Source of the DNA: Puniceicoccales bacterium
GTDB taxonomy: Bacteria; Verrucomicrobiota; Verrucomicrobiia; Opitutales; UBA9783
Direction: 5' to 3'
Length of the DNA: 64,000 nucleotides
NCBI GenBank assembly: GCA_031258545.1
Contig: JAIRMU010000008.1
Location: forward strand, 1 to 64,000
Part shown: piece after piece, positions 46,023 through 55,884 of the stretch
Position numbering within the stretch: position 1 is the stretch's first letter
Layout: every line of letters starts with the position of its first letter
Translations under genes and position numbers: made by a program
The notes under the pieces: generated by a model
Told to the model about the DNA's origin: nothing
Databases searched by the model: none
Seen by the model: the letters and a program-made list of their open reading frames with translations, nothing else

Positions 46023-46469
46023 ATGCTAAAACTCATGAAAAGTTTTGTTTACGTGTTTACACTTCTTGTAACTACCATAAATTCGTTATTTGCGATGCAA
46101 ACGTATAAAGAATGGAGAGCGTCAGATGAAGTAAAACAACTTTTACAGATGACTTCGAAAAAATGTACGCGTTTTTCGGATGACATCTCGGCCCAGCTAC
46201 TCGATGTACATACTGAAATTTGGGCAGAAGTTTGCATGCAACATTATCGCGAAAATTGGGAAGGAACATTGCCAATAATGTGCACACTTTGCACACTAGG
46301 ATACTTTTTGGTTCAAACCGATCTATTAAGTCGTGGCAATGCTTTGGCAAGTGTAGAATATGTCTTGGATTTATTGGATTCACCAGAAGCCAACTCTGAC
46401 CTTCAAAAGAAATGGAAGCCTAAGTTTGAAAAAATTCAACAAGCATTGCTAGCTCTAAATAATACCTGA
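46023..46469 (+). CDS. small exported protein of unknown function
   Basis: The 148-residue product starts with a signal peptide (MKSFVYVFTLLVTTINSLFA; ATG at 46023 or 46035). The mature part is helical with four Cys and an acidic C-terminal region. It resembles the product of 40905-41441 in size, signal and overall helical character but I cannot show homology. Convergent with the next gene. Confidence 0.55.
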   Translation: MLKLMKSFVYVFTLLVTTINSLFAMQTYKEWRASDEVKQLLQMTSKKCTRFSDDISAQLLDVHTEIWAEVCMQHYRENWEGTLPIMCTLCTLGYFLVQTDLLSRGNALASVEYVLDLLDSPEANSDLQKKWKPKFEKIQQALLALNNT

Positions 46470-46503
46470 TCATATTCCCTGCAAAAGAGCCCACATACCG
46501 CAA

Positions 46504-47916
46504 TTACCGTCCGGAGGGCGGTTGGGCAGGGGAGTTGGTGTGTACGCTTGGTAAAGTCGAACTTACGGTTGACAGTAGACCGGGGACATAGGGTAATTTA
46601 GGTGATTTATCTTCCTGTTTTTCCCAAAGCATTTTTGTCTTTGACGATGGGAAGTAAACGTATGCATACTTGAATGTTTTTCCCTCAACATCATCTTGCA
46701 TTTCAAATTGATTTGGATGTCCCGACGTATTTTTGTAAGCTTTCAAATCTAATGCATTTAATAGCGTACTTCCTTGCGTTTTCATGAACCCAGCATCCGA
46801 ATCTTGCACAAGTTGTAGGCGGTGATTCCCATGAAGGCTAAATACGGGCATTAAAGCGCCTAATCTATTGACAAGTGAAATTGGAATTTCCCCGCACAAC
46901 GTATAACTTAACAAACGATTATCCAGCAAGCTAAATTGATTAACGCTTTTCAATTGGTAACCCTCTTGTGGCGTAATAAACTCATGAAACCATGACTTAC
47001 TGGAATCTTGAAATTGCAACGCTGAAGAAATAAAAATGGTTACGGGAACACTGCCGTCGATGTACAGCTGAAATCGCAAATTGCCGAAGCAATGGTCCAT
47101 TCCCACAGGATTATTATTGGCCAACCACTGCAAAAGATTCATGTGTGTAAAGCAAAATGGGCACATATCTTGCGTGGTGTGACCGTGTAATTCAATGCGA
47201 ACTATTTTGCGGCCTTTTTGTCGCTCTTTAACGAGATCTACAATGCTTTTACAATACGTGTGCAAAAACCATATGGCCCACGCTGCACCGTCGGCAGGAC
47301 GAATAAAGGTTTGTGGGGGTACTTTTCCTGCGGCCTGTTGCTTACACCGGTTATAAAATTTATAGAAATACGTGCGTAGGGTGGCCAAAAACGCATCCCG
47401 CGTTGGTGGATATTGCTTCCCAGGATTTTTTAACATGCAGTAAAAATTCTCCGCGTCGGCAGCTTTTGGAGTACCCAGAAAAGTTTTTTGTTGGTTGTAC
47501 CACAGCGTCCATAAATTCATTAAAATCGCACATGGAGAAAACGAAGGCTGTTCGCTGCCGCGAAAAATCCACCAATCCTCTTTGTAGAGCGGGACGTATT
47601 GCGATCGTGCAACTTTTCGCACAAGCGATTTCTCTTCTGCGGGGAACAACTTTTCTCCTATTGGAATTTCCACATGCGTGCCGTCTTTAAAATAGACGAC
47701 AAATGCACATGCAAAGTGATTTTTCTCCCTCTCTTCATCCCACTCCAGTCCAGCCAATGAGGCTGCGTAAAACAGTCGCGCATGCAAATTTTGAATATGC
47801 GGTGGTAGCGATTCATACGGGCAAGTGGTGCTCACCGGAAAATCGCACCCCAAAATGAGTCTGCAGCTAGCGAGGCCATAAGCGGTCATTAATGTAATAG
47901 ACTTAAATATCTTCAC
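46504..47916 (-). CDS. exported protein with His/Cys cluster, function unknown
   Basis: The 470-residue product begins at a GTG (MKIFKSITLM) and has a signal-like N-terminus. In the middle, RIELHGHTTQDMCPFCFTH combines E-x-H-x-H with C-P-x-C, an arrangement reminiscent of zinc-binding nucleoside-deaminase-type toxins, although spacing is too short for a firm call. Elsewhere it is polar with a Pro/Ser-rich C-terminal tail (TNSPAQPPSGR). It follows a 62-residue open frame by three bases. No firm family. Confidence 0.6.
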   Translation of the reverse strand: MKIFKSITLMTAYGLASCRLILGCDFPVSTTCPYESLPPHIQNLHARLFYAASLAGLEWDEEREKNHFACAFVVYFKDGTHVEIPIGEKLFPAEEKSLVRKVARSQYVPLYKEDWWIFRGSEQPSFSPCAILMNLWTLWYNQQKTFLGTPKAADAENFYCMLKNPGKQYPPTRDAFLATLRTYFYKFYNRCKQQAAGKVPPQTFIRPADGAAWAIWFLHTYCKSIVDLVKERQKGRKIVRIELHGHTTQDMCPFCFTHMNLLQWLANNNPVGMDHCFGNLRFQLYIDGSVPVTIFISSALQFQDSSKSWFHEFITPQEGYQLKSVNQFSLLDNRLLSYTLCGEIPISLVNRLGALMPVFSLHGNHRLQLVQDSDAGFMKTQGSTLLNALDLKAYKNTSGHPNQFEMQDDVEGKTFKYAYVYFPSSKTKMLWEKQEDKSPKLPYVPGLLSTVSSTLPSVHTNSPAQPPSGR

Positions 47917-47919
47917 AAA

Positions 47920-48108
47920 TTATCGGTAAAGCATTTTTCGCTCCAAAGCTTCGATACGGAAGATATTGCCATCTACAATTGCTCTCGGCGCGTACCATAA
48001 ACATCCACAAGTTGTTTTGTTAGACCTCAAGGACCTGCAATAAATATATAGGGCAAGTAAAATATTAAACGGGATGGATTTCAAAATTTTAAGAAATTGA
48101 GCAAGCAT
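47920..48108 (-). CDS. possible small membrane-associated protein
   Basis: A 62-residue frame (MLAQFLKILKSIP...) with one hydrophobic segment and a Cys/Arg-rich second half. It ends three bases before the GTG of the exported protein, which suggests cotranscription, but I see no ribosome-binding site or homologue. The frame is open a further 28 codons upstream. It may be chance. Confidence 0.3.
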   Translation of the reverse strand: MLAQFLKILKSIPFNILLALYIYCRSLRSNKTTCGCLWYAPRAIVDGNIFRIEALERKMLYR

Positions 48109-48366
48109 GGTTGTTGTGGTAGGTACAAAATTTCTCTTCTGCCTTTCCTGGGCGAAAGAGGTATTGCATGCATTTACCAAAAGACTTGCCAAAAGCTAAG
48201 GATAAACTTTAAATGTGCCAACATACTTACTTACCCATATTTGTATTAAGCATGGCGGCAGGTCTTGAATTTCGCTATGTGCATAAGTTGTTTGCTTTCA
48301 CGGCGACAAGGCTGCATTGCAAAGACAAATAAATCAGGTGAGTGTCATGCTAAAAAGGCGATTGTT

Positions 48367-49650
48367 GTGAAACCAATTATAGATGCCATGCGGACTACGT
48401 ACACCGTTTTGAAAACCAAAATGTTAGGTCGCATTGGACCCGAAACTAGCTCTTCAGGTTTCTCCACAGCGATTCAAAATATACTTAAACAATCTACCTG
48501 GCTATTGCTGCCACTGAACAACGCAAAATCTATTTTGTTGGTCTCGCAGGCACTTTGCAAAAACCGTGTGCAAAAGTTGGAAGCGTATTTAAACAAATCC
48601 ATCGTGGTACGTATCATTTCTTTAAATCACCTACAACAATGGATGCAGTGGCATCGCCAACATCGTTTGTCGGCATCGAACCGTACCCCAAGTGCAAATC
48701 CATCGGTGCACAAAATTTTATGCGAGGCTCAAGAACTTTCGGCCTCCGACTGTTATATTCAATGGACCGAGACTTGTTACAAAACTTTTTATCGTGTCCG
48801 TGGAATTTTAACAACGCCAAAAGAATTGTCTCATATCCATGGACAACAGTTGCTGATGAGTTTTTTAATTCTAGCGCACCTCAATCTAGACAAAACGGGG
48901 CAGCCTCAGGAGGGACACTTTCGTTACCCGTTGACGGAAAATTCCATTTTCTGCCGTCTATCGTATATTGCAAGTAACACCGCTCAAAGTTTAGTGTTAA
49001 GGCTGTTTCACGACACATCCACGCAATTCGAATTATGTTCTCTCGGCATGCCAACCTCGCTTGCCAATGATCTTAAACAAACGCTCAAAATGCACAAGAG
49101 CGGCATGATCCTTTTGACGGGGCCCACGGGAAGCGGAAAAACAACAACGCTGTACAGTTTAATTCATTTTCTTGCCCACGAACGTAAGAAAATTATTACG
49201 CTTGAGGATCCCATAGAAGCTGAAATTGATGGCGTAGTGCAGACCGAAATCAATGAAAATGTTGGTTACGATTTTGCAACGGGGCTTAAAGCTGTATTAC
49301 GTCAAGATCCAGACGTCATTGTTGTGGGTGAAATAAGGGATTCCACCGCCGCACTTCACGCATTTCACGCCTGTTTGTCGGGATACTTGGTCATCACAAC
49401 CTTGCATGCAAAGTCTTTGGAAGAAGTTCCTTTTCGCTGCACAGAACTGGGCGTCGAAATAAGTACCTTTGACGACAACATCCTGTACACTATTCATCAA
49501 GTACTCAAAAATTCATCCCTCCTAAGCAATCGGGCTAACCTAGCTTTTCAACGCCAAGCGGTTTTTAATTGTAAAAAATCTGACTTAAACGACCCCTGTG
49601 TCTCAACAAATGCTTCCGATTCCACGGAGCGTCTCGCTTCGCATGCATAG
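48367..49650 (+). CDS. secretion/pilus assembly ATPase, GspE/PilB family
   Basis: The product powers pseudopilus or pilus assembly. Its C-terminal ATPase is complete: [21 protein letters not shown] (Asp box), VLRQDPDVIVVGEIRD (Walker B) and the His box TTLHAKS. The N-terminal part is shorter than in typical GspE, and the tetracysteine zinc motif that usually follows the ATPase core is missing. Start is uncertain: GTG 48367 and ATG 48388 fit best, and the frame opens at 48265. It is isolated from gspF and the pseudopilin gene. Confidence 0.85.
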   Translation: MKPIIDAMRTTYTVLKTKMLGRIGPETSSSGFSTAIQNILKQSTWLLLPLNNAKSILLVSQALCKNRVQKLEAYLNKSIVVRIISLNHLQQWMQWHRQHRLSASNRTPSANPSVHKILCEAQELSASDCYIQWTETCYKTFYRVRGILTTPKELSHIHGQQLLMSFLILAHLNLDKTGQPQEGHFRYPLTENSIFCRLSYIASNTAQSLVLRLFHDTSTQFELCSLGMPTSLANDLKQTLKMHKSGMILLTGPTGSGKTTTLYSLIHFLAHERKKIITLEDPIEAEIDGVVQTEINENVGYDFATGLKAVLRQDPDVIVVGEIRDSTAALHAFHACLSGYLVITTLHAKSLEEVPFRCTELGVEISTFDDNILYTIHQVLKNSSLLSNRANLAFQRQAVFNCKKSDLNDPCVSTNASDSTERLASHA

Positions 49651-49844
49651 GAAAATTGAAGCAATGAATCATTTCTTAAGACCCCAGTATCTCCGTTGTA
49701 CGGCAACGATGATGAGTGCGTTTTCCAAGTGGTCATCAACAAATTTGGCCTGAAATTCATGCGTAAAAATCACGATCCATGCTTGACTTTTCAAACTCAC
49801 ACTTCAATTTTGAAACATTACACATAAAAGTGCTCAGGTAATTC

Positions 49845-51608
49845 ATGCAAAACTTTGCAAACCAATGTTTAGATATGGCCCGTTCCGTTTTGGGACACAA
49901 CTTATCGGCCATTAATGAAGATGGAACCGTACTCCCATTGGGTAATGAAGTAGCTGTACCGGAAGAAAGTGCCCACGCACTGGCTGCCATGGGTGAATTT
50001 TATAGGGCTACGCGCGAAACAACCCTGGGAGACTTTGACATCGTTGATCTGGGCGCCCGTTGTTTGACGCACCAAGTTTTTGCCGAAGGCGAAAACAATC
50101 GTGCCTTGGCTTATTCGGCTTTGGGGCTATTGGCATTTGGACCTGCAAAACAAAGAAATTTGATTTGGGAACGTCTGATGGATCCAACACGTGAACAACT
50201 GGATAAACGCTTGTTGGCACGTACCCATGCCAAGGGAATTTTTCAAGCTTTCAACATAGCAAAAGCAGTTGCCCGTTACAGCATGGGACTTACGAAAAAA
50301 GATGAAACCGGTCGACTCATTGACAAATTTTTAGAACAAATTCAAGAAACAAGTACCCACGGATTCTTCTCGGACGAAACGGAACACGGGATAGGTGGCG
50401 TATACGATGTTTCGGGGCTAATGTGTTTTATTTTCATTCGGCAAGCCTTAAAATTACACGTTAATCTGTCCTTATGCGAACGTAAATTACCCAGTTTACG
50501 GACATTTGCAGAAAAATATTTAAAGTTATTTCCCGACCTTGTTCGTTCCGATGGACTCGGGTGGGCTTACGGCAGAGGTGTCGGCGTTTACGGACAAATG
50601 TACTGCATCAGCATGATTTTGCAATTCCTTCGCGATGGCTGGATTGGTACCGACAAAAAACCAATTTATTTGGATTTGTTACGTCGCTTGTTTCAATACT
50701 TTTTCGTGACCTACCTGGATCAGGAAAACGGGGCCTTGGTTGTAAATGATGTTGAACGTTCCGCCTTACTTTCGCAAACGACGCGCATCGTTAATTTCGA
50801 TGCCGCACGTTATTTATGTCAATGGTCACGACTGGCAAATGTTGTCGGTATCTCGCTGAACGTACCTGCAGGTGCTTCCAAAACGAGTGGACGATTCATT
50901 ATTTTCGATAAATCTAATCAAAAGGAACAAGGCGTTTTCACCTACCAAAGTGCATCGTCTAAGCTGCATGTGCAATTGCCGTTAGTCAGTGGACGCGGCA
51001 AAACCAATGAGTCCGATGCTTTGGCATTTCCCCACTGCCCTGGCGTTTTTGATTGGCCCGTTAACACGTATCTACCTATTTTACTACCCGAACTTACGCT
51101 GGGAACGGTTAAAGTAATTCCCTCCTATTACGGCAAAAGATGTACCACCGGCCTGGGGCTAAATAGTGCTTTTTTTTTCCGCTACGAACAACCGGAACTC
51201 ATTTCACACGAAGAAACCATGTTGCCCGGCCTGGGAAGTTGTAAAGTGAGTTGGACGTTCACAAAAGATGAAGTCAAAGCGGATTTTATCTTTAGATTTA
51301 AACAGGCAATCACCTTGGACGCCTTCAGGTACGTCATTCCCATTTGCGCTCCACATTCACGTTACCGTCTTGGCAATTCTTTGGCACTGGGGGAAAATAG
51401 CCTACAAGCGATTGTTTTAAAAGACGATTTCGGGGCAAGCTGGCAGGACATTCAAGACGTCATTCAAAATCTCACATACAAGACGTATTACGGGAAAATT
51501 TGCTATCTACAGGTTTTGGCGCGTACAATGCCTCTCAATTTACAAGTAAACAAAGAATACCAACTGCAAATTCAATTGCAGCCAGACATTCAATGGATCG
51601 CAAAATAA
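49845..51608 (+). CDS. uncharacterised protein, possibly an alpha/alpha-toroid carbohydrate-active enzyme
   Basis: The 587-residue cytosolic-looking protein has no signal peptide. Its first 350 residues are helical with GLGWAYGRGVGVYGQMYCISM, a pattern seen in alpha/alpha-barrel enzymes such as heparinase- or DUF2264-like proteins; the last 200 residues look like a beta-sandwich. That two-part layout supports a polysaccharide lyase or hydrolase fold, but no catalytic motif can be named. AGGT lies shortly upstream of the ATG. It stands alone. Confidence 0.6.
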   Translation: MQNFANQCLDMARSVLGHNLSAINEDGTVLPLGNEVAVPEESAHALAAMGEFYRATRETTLGDFDIVDLGARCLTHQVFAEGENNRALAYSALGLLAFGPAKQRNLIWERLMDPTREQLDKRLLARTHAKGIFQAFNIAKAVARYSMGLTKKDETGRLIDKFLEQIQETSTHGFFSDETEHGIGGVYDVSGLMCFIFIRQALKLHVNLSLCERKLPSLRTFAEKYLKLFPDLVRSDGLGWAYGRGVGVYGQMYCISMILQFLRDGWIGTDKKPIYLDLLRRLFQYFFVTYLDQENGALVVNDVERSALLSQTTRIVNFDAARYLCQWSRLANVVGISLNVPAGASKTSGRFIIFDKSNQKEQGVFTYQSASSKLHVQLPLVSGRGKTNESDALAFPHCPGVFDWPVNTYLPILLPELTLGTVKVIPSYYGKRCTTGLGLNSAFFFRYEQPELISHEETMLPGLGSCKVSWTFTKDEVKADFIFRFKQAITLDAFRYVIPICAPHSRYRLGNSLALGENSLQAIVLKDDFGASWQDIQDVIQNLTYKTYYGKICYLQVLARTMPLNLQVNKEYQLQIQLQPDIQWIAK

Positions 51609-51793
51609 TGATTGTGGACCGCAAGGGTGTTTTGGTTCAACTTTTTTAGCTGTTTTTTTGTAACATTTCCAATGTTGGCTTCAGGGTTAACGCAATGGAA
51701 AATAAAGCAGATTTTTGCACAACTTTCAAAAAAATAAAACATGGATGCATTTTGTACGTTGACAATTTCAAAAAACTGTTTTTATAAAGAGTC

Positions 51794-52903
51794 ATGAAAT
51801 ATGTTTCGGTTTGCGTTGTAGGTATCGGTACATTATTGTTGTCCGGTTGCCAAACAACGAAAGTGGGACCACGTGCACTCAAAAGTTCCCACAGTGCTTA
51901 CAATCAAGCACTCATTACCACATTGGATGAACAACTTTTAACCAATATTGTTCGACTGCGTTATCGCGACAACCCTGTTTTCCTGGAGGCCAATACGATT
52001 ACCCAAAGCAACAAAGCCAGCGGTAGTTTGGGATTAGAGTTTTCAAAAGTCTTTTTGGGAAAACCAAGTAATGGTGCTTACAATGGGACAGGGGGCATTA
52101 AACCTAGTGCGGGGTGCGAAGATGGATCACAAATTGTCCTAAAACCGTTGACGGGCAACGAGTTTATTAAGAAGTTAATGACTCCCATTCAAAATCCCAT
52201 CCTAATTTCCATGATTCAATCCGGATGGCGAGCGGATCGCGTGTTTAATTTGTGCGTCGAAAGAATTAACAATCTTTACAATGCACCTACCGCAAGTGGA
52301 CCTACCCCCATGTGTGCCCCTGAATATGCAAAATTTTACCGCTTTACCGAACTGCTACGTATTTTCCAACGCAATAATCTGATCAATTTTGGAGAGCAGC
52401 CGGATGTCAACTTTGCGGACCTCGTGCTAAGGGTCACGGAAAGCCCTTCATTTGCGAAAGAAATAAAAGAGTTTAAAACATTGGCAAATCTCAATCCCAA
52501 CATCAGCGAATTTAAATTTAAAAGCAGCTTCTTGGAAATGGGGCCAAAGAAATTAACCATGCGAGCACGTTCTCTATTGGGTATATTTTTCTTCCTGTCG
52601 CAGGGCGTAGAAGTTCCCGAAGAAGACGAAACCCAAGGTTTGGTAACCGTCACTCAAAATCTAGATGGATCCAGGTTTGACTGGAGTACGATTTCAACGC
52701 GGTTCTTAACCGTCCACTGCAGCACATCTAAATTAAGGCCAAATAACGCTTACGTTGCCTGTCATTATCGCAATAAATGGTTTTTTATCGCGGATAACGA
52801 CCTGGAATCCAAAACGAGTTTTATGTTGCTCAATCAAATATTCACGCTACAATCTTCAAAGTATAAAGCTTCCGATCCAATTCTCGTATTGTCCGGATCC
52901 TAA
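51794..52903 (+). CDS. lipoprotein of unknown function
   Basis: The 369-residue product has a lipoprotein signal with lipobox LLSGC. The start of the mature domain, LDEQLLTNIVRLRYRDNPVFLEA, matches a pattern I recall in a widespread family of uncharacterised bacterial lipoproteins (NIVRLRY-D-P-FL). It probably sits in the outer membrane facing the periplasm. A terminator follows directly. Confidence 0.75.
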   Translation: MKYVSVCVVGIGTLLLSGCQTTKVGPRALKSSHSAYNQALITTLDEQLLTNIVRLRYRDNPVFLEANTITQSNKASGSLGLEFSKVFLGKPSNGAYNGTGGIKPSAGCEDGSQIVLKPLTGNEFIKKLMTPIQNPILISMIQSGWRADRVFNLCVERINNLYNAPTASGPTPMCAPEYAKFYRFTELLRIFQRNNLINFGEQPDVNFADLVLRVTESPSFAKEIKEFKTLANLNPNISEFKFKSSFLEMGPKKLTMRARSLLGIFFFLSQGVEVPEEDETQGLVTVTQNLDGSRFDWSTISTRFLTVHCSTSKLRPNNAYVACHYRNKWFFIADNDLESKTSFMLLNQIFTLQSSKYKASDPILVLSGS

Positions 52904-52930
52904 GACTGATTTATTTATATTGTAGACACA

Positions 52931-52959
52931 AAAGGCTCATTGTACAAATGGGCTTTTTT
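52931..52959 (+). terminator. intrinsic terminator after the lipoprotein gene
   Basis: GGCTCATT and AATGGGCT form an eight-base stem with a five-base loop, followed by TTTTT. It lies about 30 bases beyond the stop codon and ends just where the IS200-type remnant begins. Confidence 0.85.
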
Positions 52960-52960
52960 G

Positions 52961-53420
52961 TTCAACGCGGGTAAATACCCAGCTGCTTGCGGCGTGTGCT
53001 AGGGTAAAAAGGTGAGCGAGTACTGGTATATAAGAGTTACAATGTAAGCGTATTAATGTACCATATTGTCTTGGCTGCTAAAGAGCGTCATGAAGCACAT
53101 TTTTTGGAAATTGGTAGTGATAAACTAAGGACACAAAGTAGCCCGGTTTATAACGCGATGAAATGGGTTACGATTATCAAAAGTATTACGGCGAAAGAAA
53201 TTTTTAAATGTTGTTTTCAGATAAAGACACAACTGTGGGGTGGTGCTTTTTAGACAAGTGGATATTTCGTGAATACGGTAAACCAACATGGCAATGAGCA
53301 AGTAGTATCCAATTATAAAACCCAAGGTATGAATTATATACCACTTTATAACAATAAACAGTTCGTACTCCTTACATAATACTCCGCTGCTTTGCGGCGG
53401 GGTCCTTTATTTTCAAGTTT
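52961..53420 (+). mobile_element. IS200/IS605-type insertion remnant
   Basis: Shares both ends and internal sequence with 19619-19955. The right end carries a hairpin-forming CCGCTGCTTTGCGGCGG, as expected for the subterminal hairpins used by TnpA. It contains a transposase pseudogene. There is no terminal inverted repeat or target duplication, in line with this family. Confidence 0.8.
53056..53379 (+). pseudogene. tnpA: IS200-type transposase TnpA, internally deleted and interrupted
   Basis: The frame reads MYHIVLAAKERHEA, then HFLEIGSDK, VTIIKSITAKEIFK, LWGGAF, a TAG stop at 53251-53253 where the family has Trp, then TSGYFVNTV...GNEQVVSNY. These are the Y1 transposase landmarks, including the late Tyr region. 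About 40-50 residues between the first two blocks are missing and the HUH (DHVH) motif is altered to DKLR, so the protein would be inactive even without the stop. Confidence 0.88.
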
Positions 53421-53501
53421 TTTAATTTTTATCGCATTTGCCCTTGACCTTTATCCGAAGATCCATTGCTTTATAACATTAGTATAAATCCGTTATACAG
53501 A

Positions 53502-53578
<77 letters not shown>

Positions 53579-53854
53579 AAAAAATTAATGTAACTTTAAT
53601 GGTAACCATGTGAATGTTGAACTAAATCCCGAGGATACTGTATAAATTCCTTGGGAAAGGCTGAAAGATATGTATTTTTGTAATTGACTTGCCTAGATGA
53701 AATATATTTTTTTGTAAAATTAAACTGAAAAACTAAAATAAATGAGTGATTTAAGTAACAAGTTTTTAGATTATGCTTAAGCCTGCAGACATTAGAAATA
53801 TCATATAATAAATGAAGAAATTAATAAAGTTCCCGTGTCAATGTTAGTTATCTT

Positions 53855-54922
53855 ATGAATATTGTGTTATTGGGGATGTTTTTATGTCTTTTTTGTGAAA
53901 TTTTTAGAGCCTGCTTTGGTAGAATTCCTTGTTTCCTCTATGCATCTACGTTTTTTTCCACAAGCCTATTTTTTATGTGGACTCTTTTAATTTTCTATAA
54001 AGCGTATCGGGAATCAAAATTTCTTTATTCAAAAAAGCAAGTTTTATTTGGGTTAACGCTTGTTATAGGATATTTTTTGTATAATTTTTATCTGCAACCC
54101 TCTTTGAGATGGGATTTTTGGGTACGTTGTAAAATGCTACTTTTCTTATCCTACCTTTGGGTTGTACCTCAATTTCTGAAATTGGTTGAGGAGAAAATCC
54201 TCCATATATGTTTATTAGGTAGTTATATAGGAGTATGTTTGTATATCATTTTATTATATCCAAAATTGCATTGGCTTAAAAGTGTTAATCCTAATTTCTT
54301 AGCATATTGGTTAAATTTTTTCACCTTATTCGCTATTTTGAATGATAGAATGTTATTTAATCTACGATATAAAATAACAATATATTGTTTTACGTTGTTT
54401 GTTATAGTGATGATATTGGGAGCTCGATATTCTTTTTTGTTAGCATTAATGGTTATTCCTTGGTGTTTTTGTAAGTATGGTGTTAAAAGGGTTTTTCTTA
54501 TAATATTATTAAGTATATTTTTAATAATTATGTATACAATTGTGTACATGCGATATCCTAACCACGTGAACGAGAAGATGTATAAGATGTTATTCGTGTT
54601 GAAGGCTAAGAATACGTATCAAGCATATTGCGACAGTTATCTTTTGGACACTAAATCGTTTGAAAAAACAGACAATGGATTTAAATTGATAAAAGAGCAT
54701 GGTGCAATGGAATCACATAATTTTTATGTAGAAATGTTGCGTCATTTTAAGGCATTAGACTTTTTATTATTATTCTATTGCTTATTCCTTTTAGTTTATC
54801 CCTTTTCCTGTTTTTCTATAATGTGTTCATTGCTTTTTTTATTGTATGGTATAACATTGGCTACACCTTTTAATTTTATACTTGCCGCACTAGGAGTGAT
54901 AGGAAGAAAAAAACAATTATAG
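53855..54922 (+). CDS. O-antigen ligase/polymerase-like membrane protein
   Basis: The 355-residue protein has about ten membrane spans and one long extracytoplasmic loop near residues 235-300 containing ESHNFYVEMLRHFK, the pattern of WaaL/Wzy-type O-antigen ligases and polymerases, where H-N marks the active loop. It would join or polymerise O-antigen at the periplasmic face. The gene opens an AT-rich block with other surface-glycan genes. Confidence 0.75.
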   Translation: MNIVLLGMFLCLFCEIFRACFGRIPCFLYASTFFSTSLFFMWTLLIFYKAYRESKFLYSKKQVLFGLTLVIGYFLYNFYLQPSLRWDFWVRCKMLLFLSYLWVVPQFLKLVEEKILHICLLGSYIGVCLYIILLYPKLHWLKSVNPNFLAYWLNFFTLFAILNDRMLFNLRYKITIYCFTLFVIVMILGARYSFLLALMVIPWCFCKYGVKRVFLIILLSIFLIIMYTIVYMRYPNHVNEKMYKMLFVLKAKNTYQAYCDSYLLDTKSFEKTDNGFKLIKEHGAMESHNFYVEMLRHFKALDFLLLFYCLFLLVYPFSCFSIMCSLLFLLYGITLATPFNFILAALGVIGRKKQL

Positions 54923-54956
54923 AAAACGTAAGAGTTTATATTTATATGCTTCTTGT

Positions 54957-55163
54957 GTGGTGTTTTGTAGCCTTATTGGAAATTTTATTGCTTTACGTCA
55001 GAAGCTGTTAGTTCTGTATGAAGGAATATATATCCTAATGCGTATCCAATTAGCTAATGTTTTCGTTATTAGCATCTTAAGTTCTATGGTTAAAGGAGGC
55101 CTACTGGTTTCTATGTGTTTGCTTCTTTTTACATATTTTATAGAAAAAACATCGAAGAAATGA
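54957..55163 (+). CDS. small membrane protein, possibly a gene remnant
   Basis: A 68-residue hydrophobic frame from a GTG. Its TGA overlaps the ATG of the next gene (ATGA), which favours translation through this frame. However, another ATG at 54946 starts a different hydrophobic frame (MLLVWCFVALLEILLLYV) that stops after about 21 codons, so the gene may be frameshifted or be a remnant. No family recognised. Confidence 0.35.
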   Translation: MVFCSLIGNFIALRQKLLVLYEGIYILMRIQLANVFVISILSSMVKGGLLVSMCLLLFTYFIEKTSKK

Positions 55164-55884
55164 CAATCATTGAATTTTGCGGAGGAACAAGTGTTGGCAA
55201 AACAACACTTGTAAAAGAATTAAAATCGAGATCAAAATACATCACTACGGATGTCGATTATATTTTTCGATGGCTTAAAATACCTTATACAAGATGGACT
55301 TGTAGGTTCATTTTGCACCCGTTTGTATATTTTCATTTTTTAAGATTATGTATCTATAGGAGGTATTGTTTTTATACATTCTTTGGTTATGTTTTTAAAA
55401 AGCAAAAATATCCATTTTTAATTAAATTGAAATTATGTAATAGTTTCATAAGAACTTTCGGAATTTCCTTTTTTTTAAGTAGGCAAGATATTGCCAAAAA
55501 CAATGCTATAGTCTTAAGAGATGAAGGACCTATACAAATAATAAATAACATAATTTCTACATTTCATGATGAAATAAATGTAAATTGCCAATTATGGAAA
55601 CAACTATTTTCAAAATTGCCAAATGAATTATTTTCAAAAATAGTTGTTATACATGATGCCGATAAAATGTAGCCATTAGATCGTTAAAAAGGTCTGATCC
55701 GGCCTTTGGTAATAAAAAGTTATCTTACAAACAATGGTTGTGCTTCGCAAAAAATAATAGAAAGATCTTTACATATTTAGAGTCTCTATTAAGCGGTAAA
55801 ATTGTGTGTGTTGTTCCTCCAGGCAAAAATAAATTAAATGTTGTCGTTAATGCTCTAAAAGAAAAATTAAACATTGATATCTAA
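55160..55884 (+). CDS. P-loop kinase-like protein, interrupted by a frameshift
   Basis: From ATG 55160 the product begins MTIIEFCGGTSVGKTTL, a P-loop at the very N-terminus, and runs 170 residues to a TAG at 55670-55672. The next frame continues as VAIRSLKRSDPAFG...LKEKLNIDI and stops at 55882-55884, overlapping the next ATG (TAATG). One added A in the AAAA run before the TAG would join both parts (DKNVAIRS). So the intact gene would encode about 240 residues. It resembles nucleotide or polyprenol kinases in glycan clusters. I cannot tell a natural frameshift from a sequencing error. Confidence 0.6.

Noticed and set aside
53444-53477. TTGACC and TATAAC before tRNA-Met as a promoter
   Set aside because: The spacing is 22 bases, too long for a normal sigma-70 promoter.
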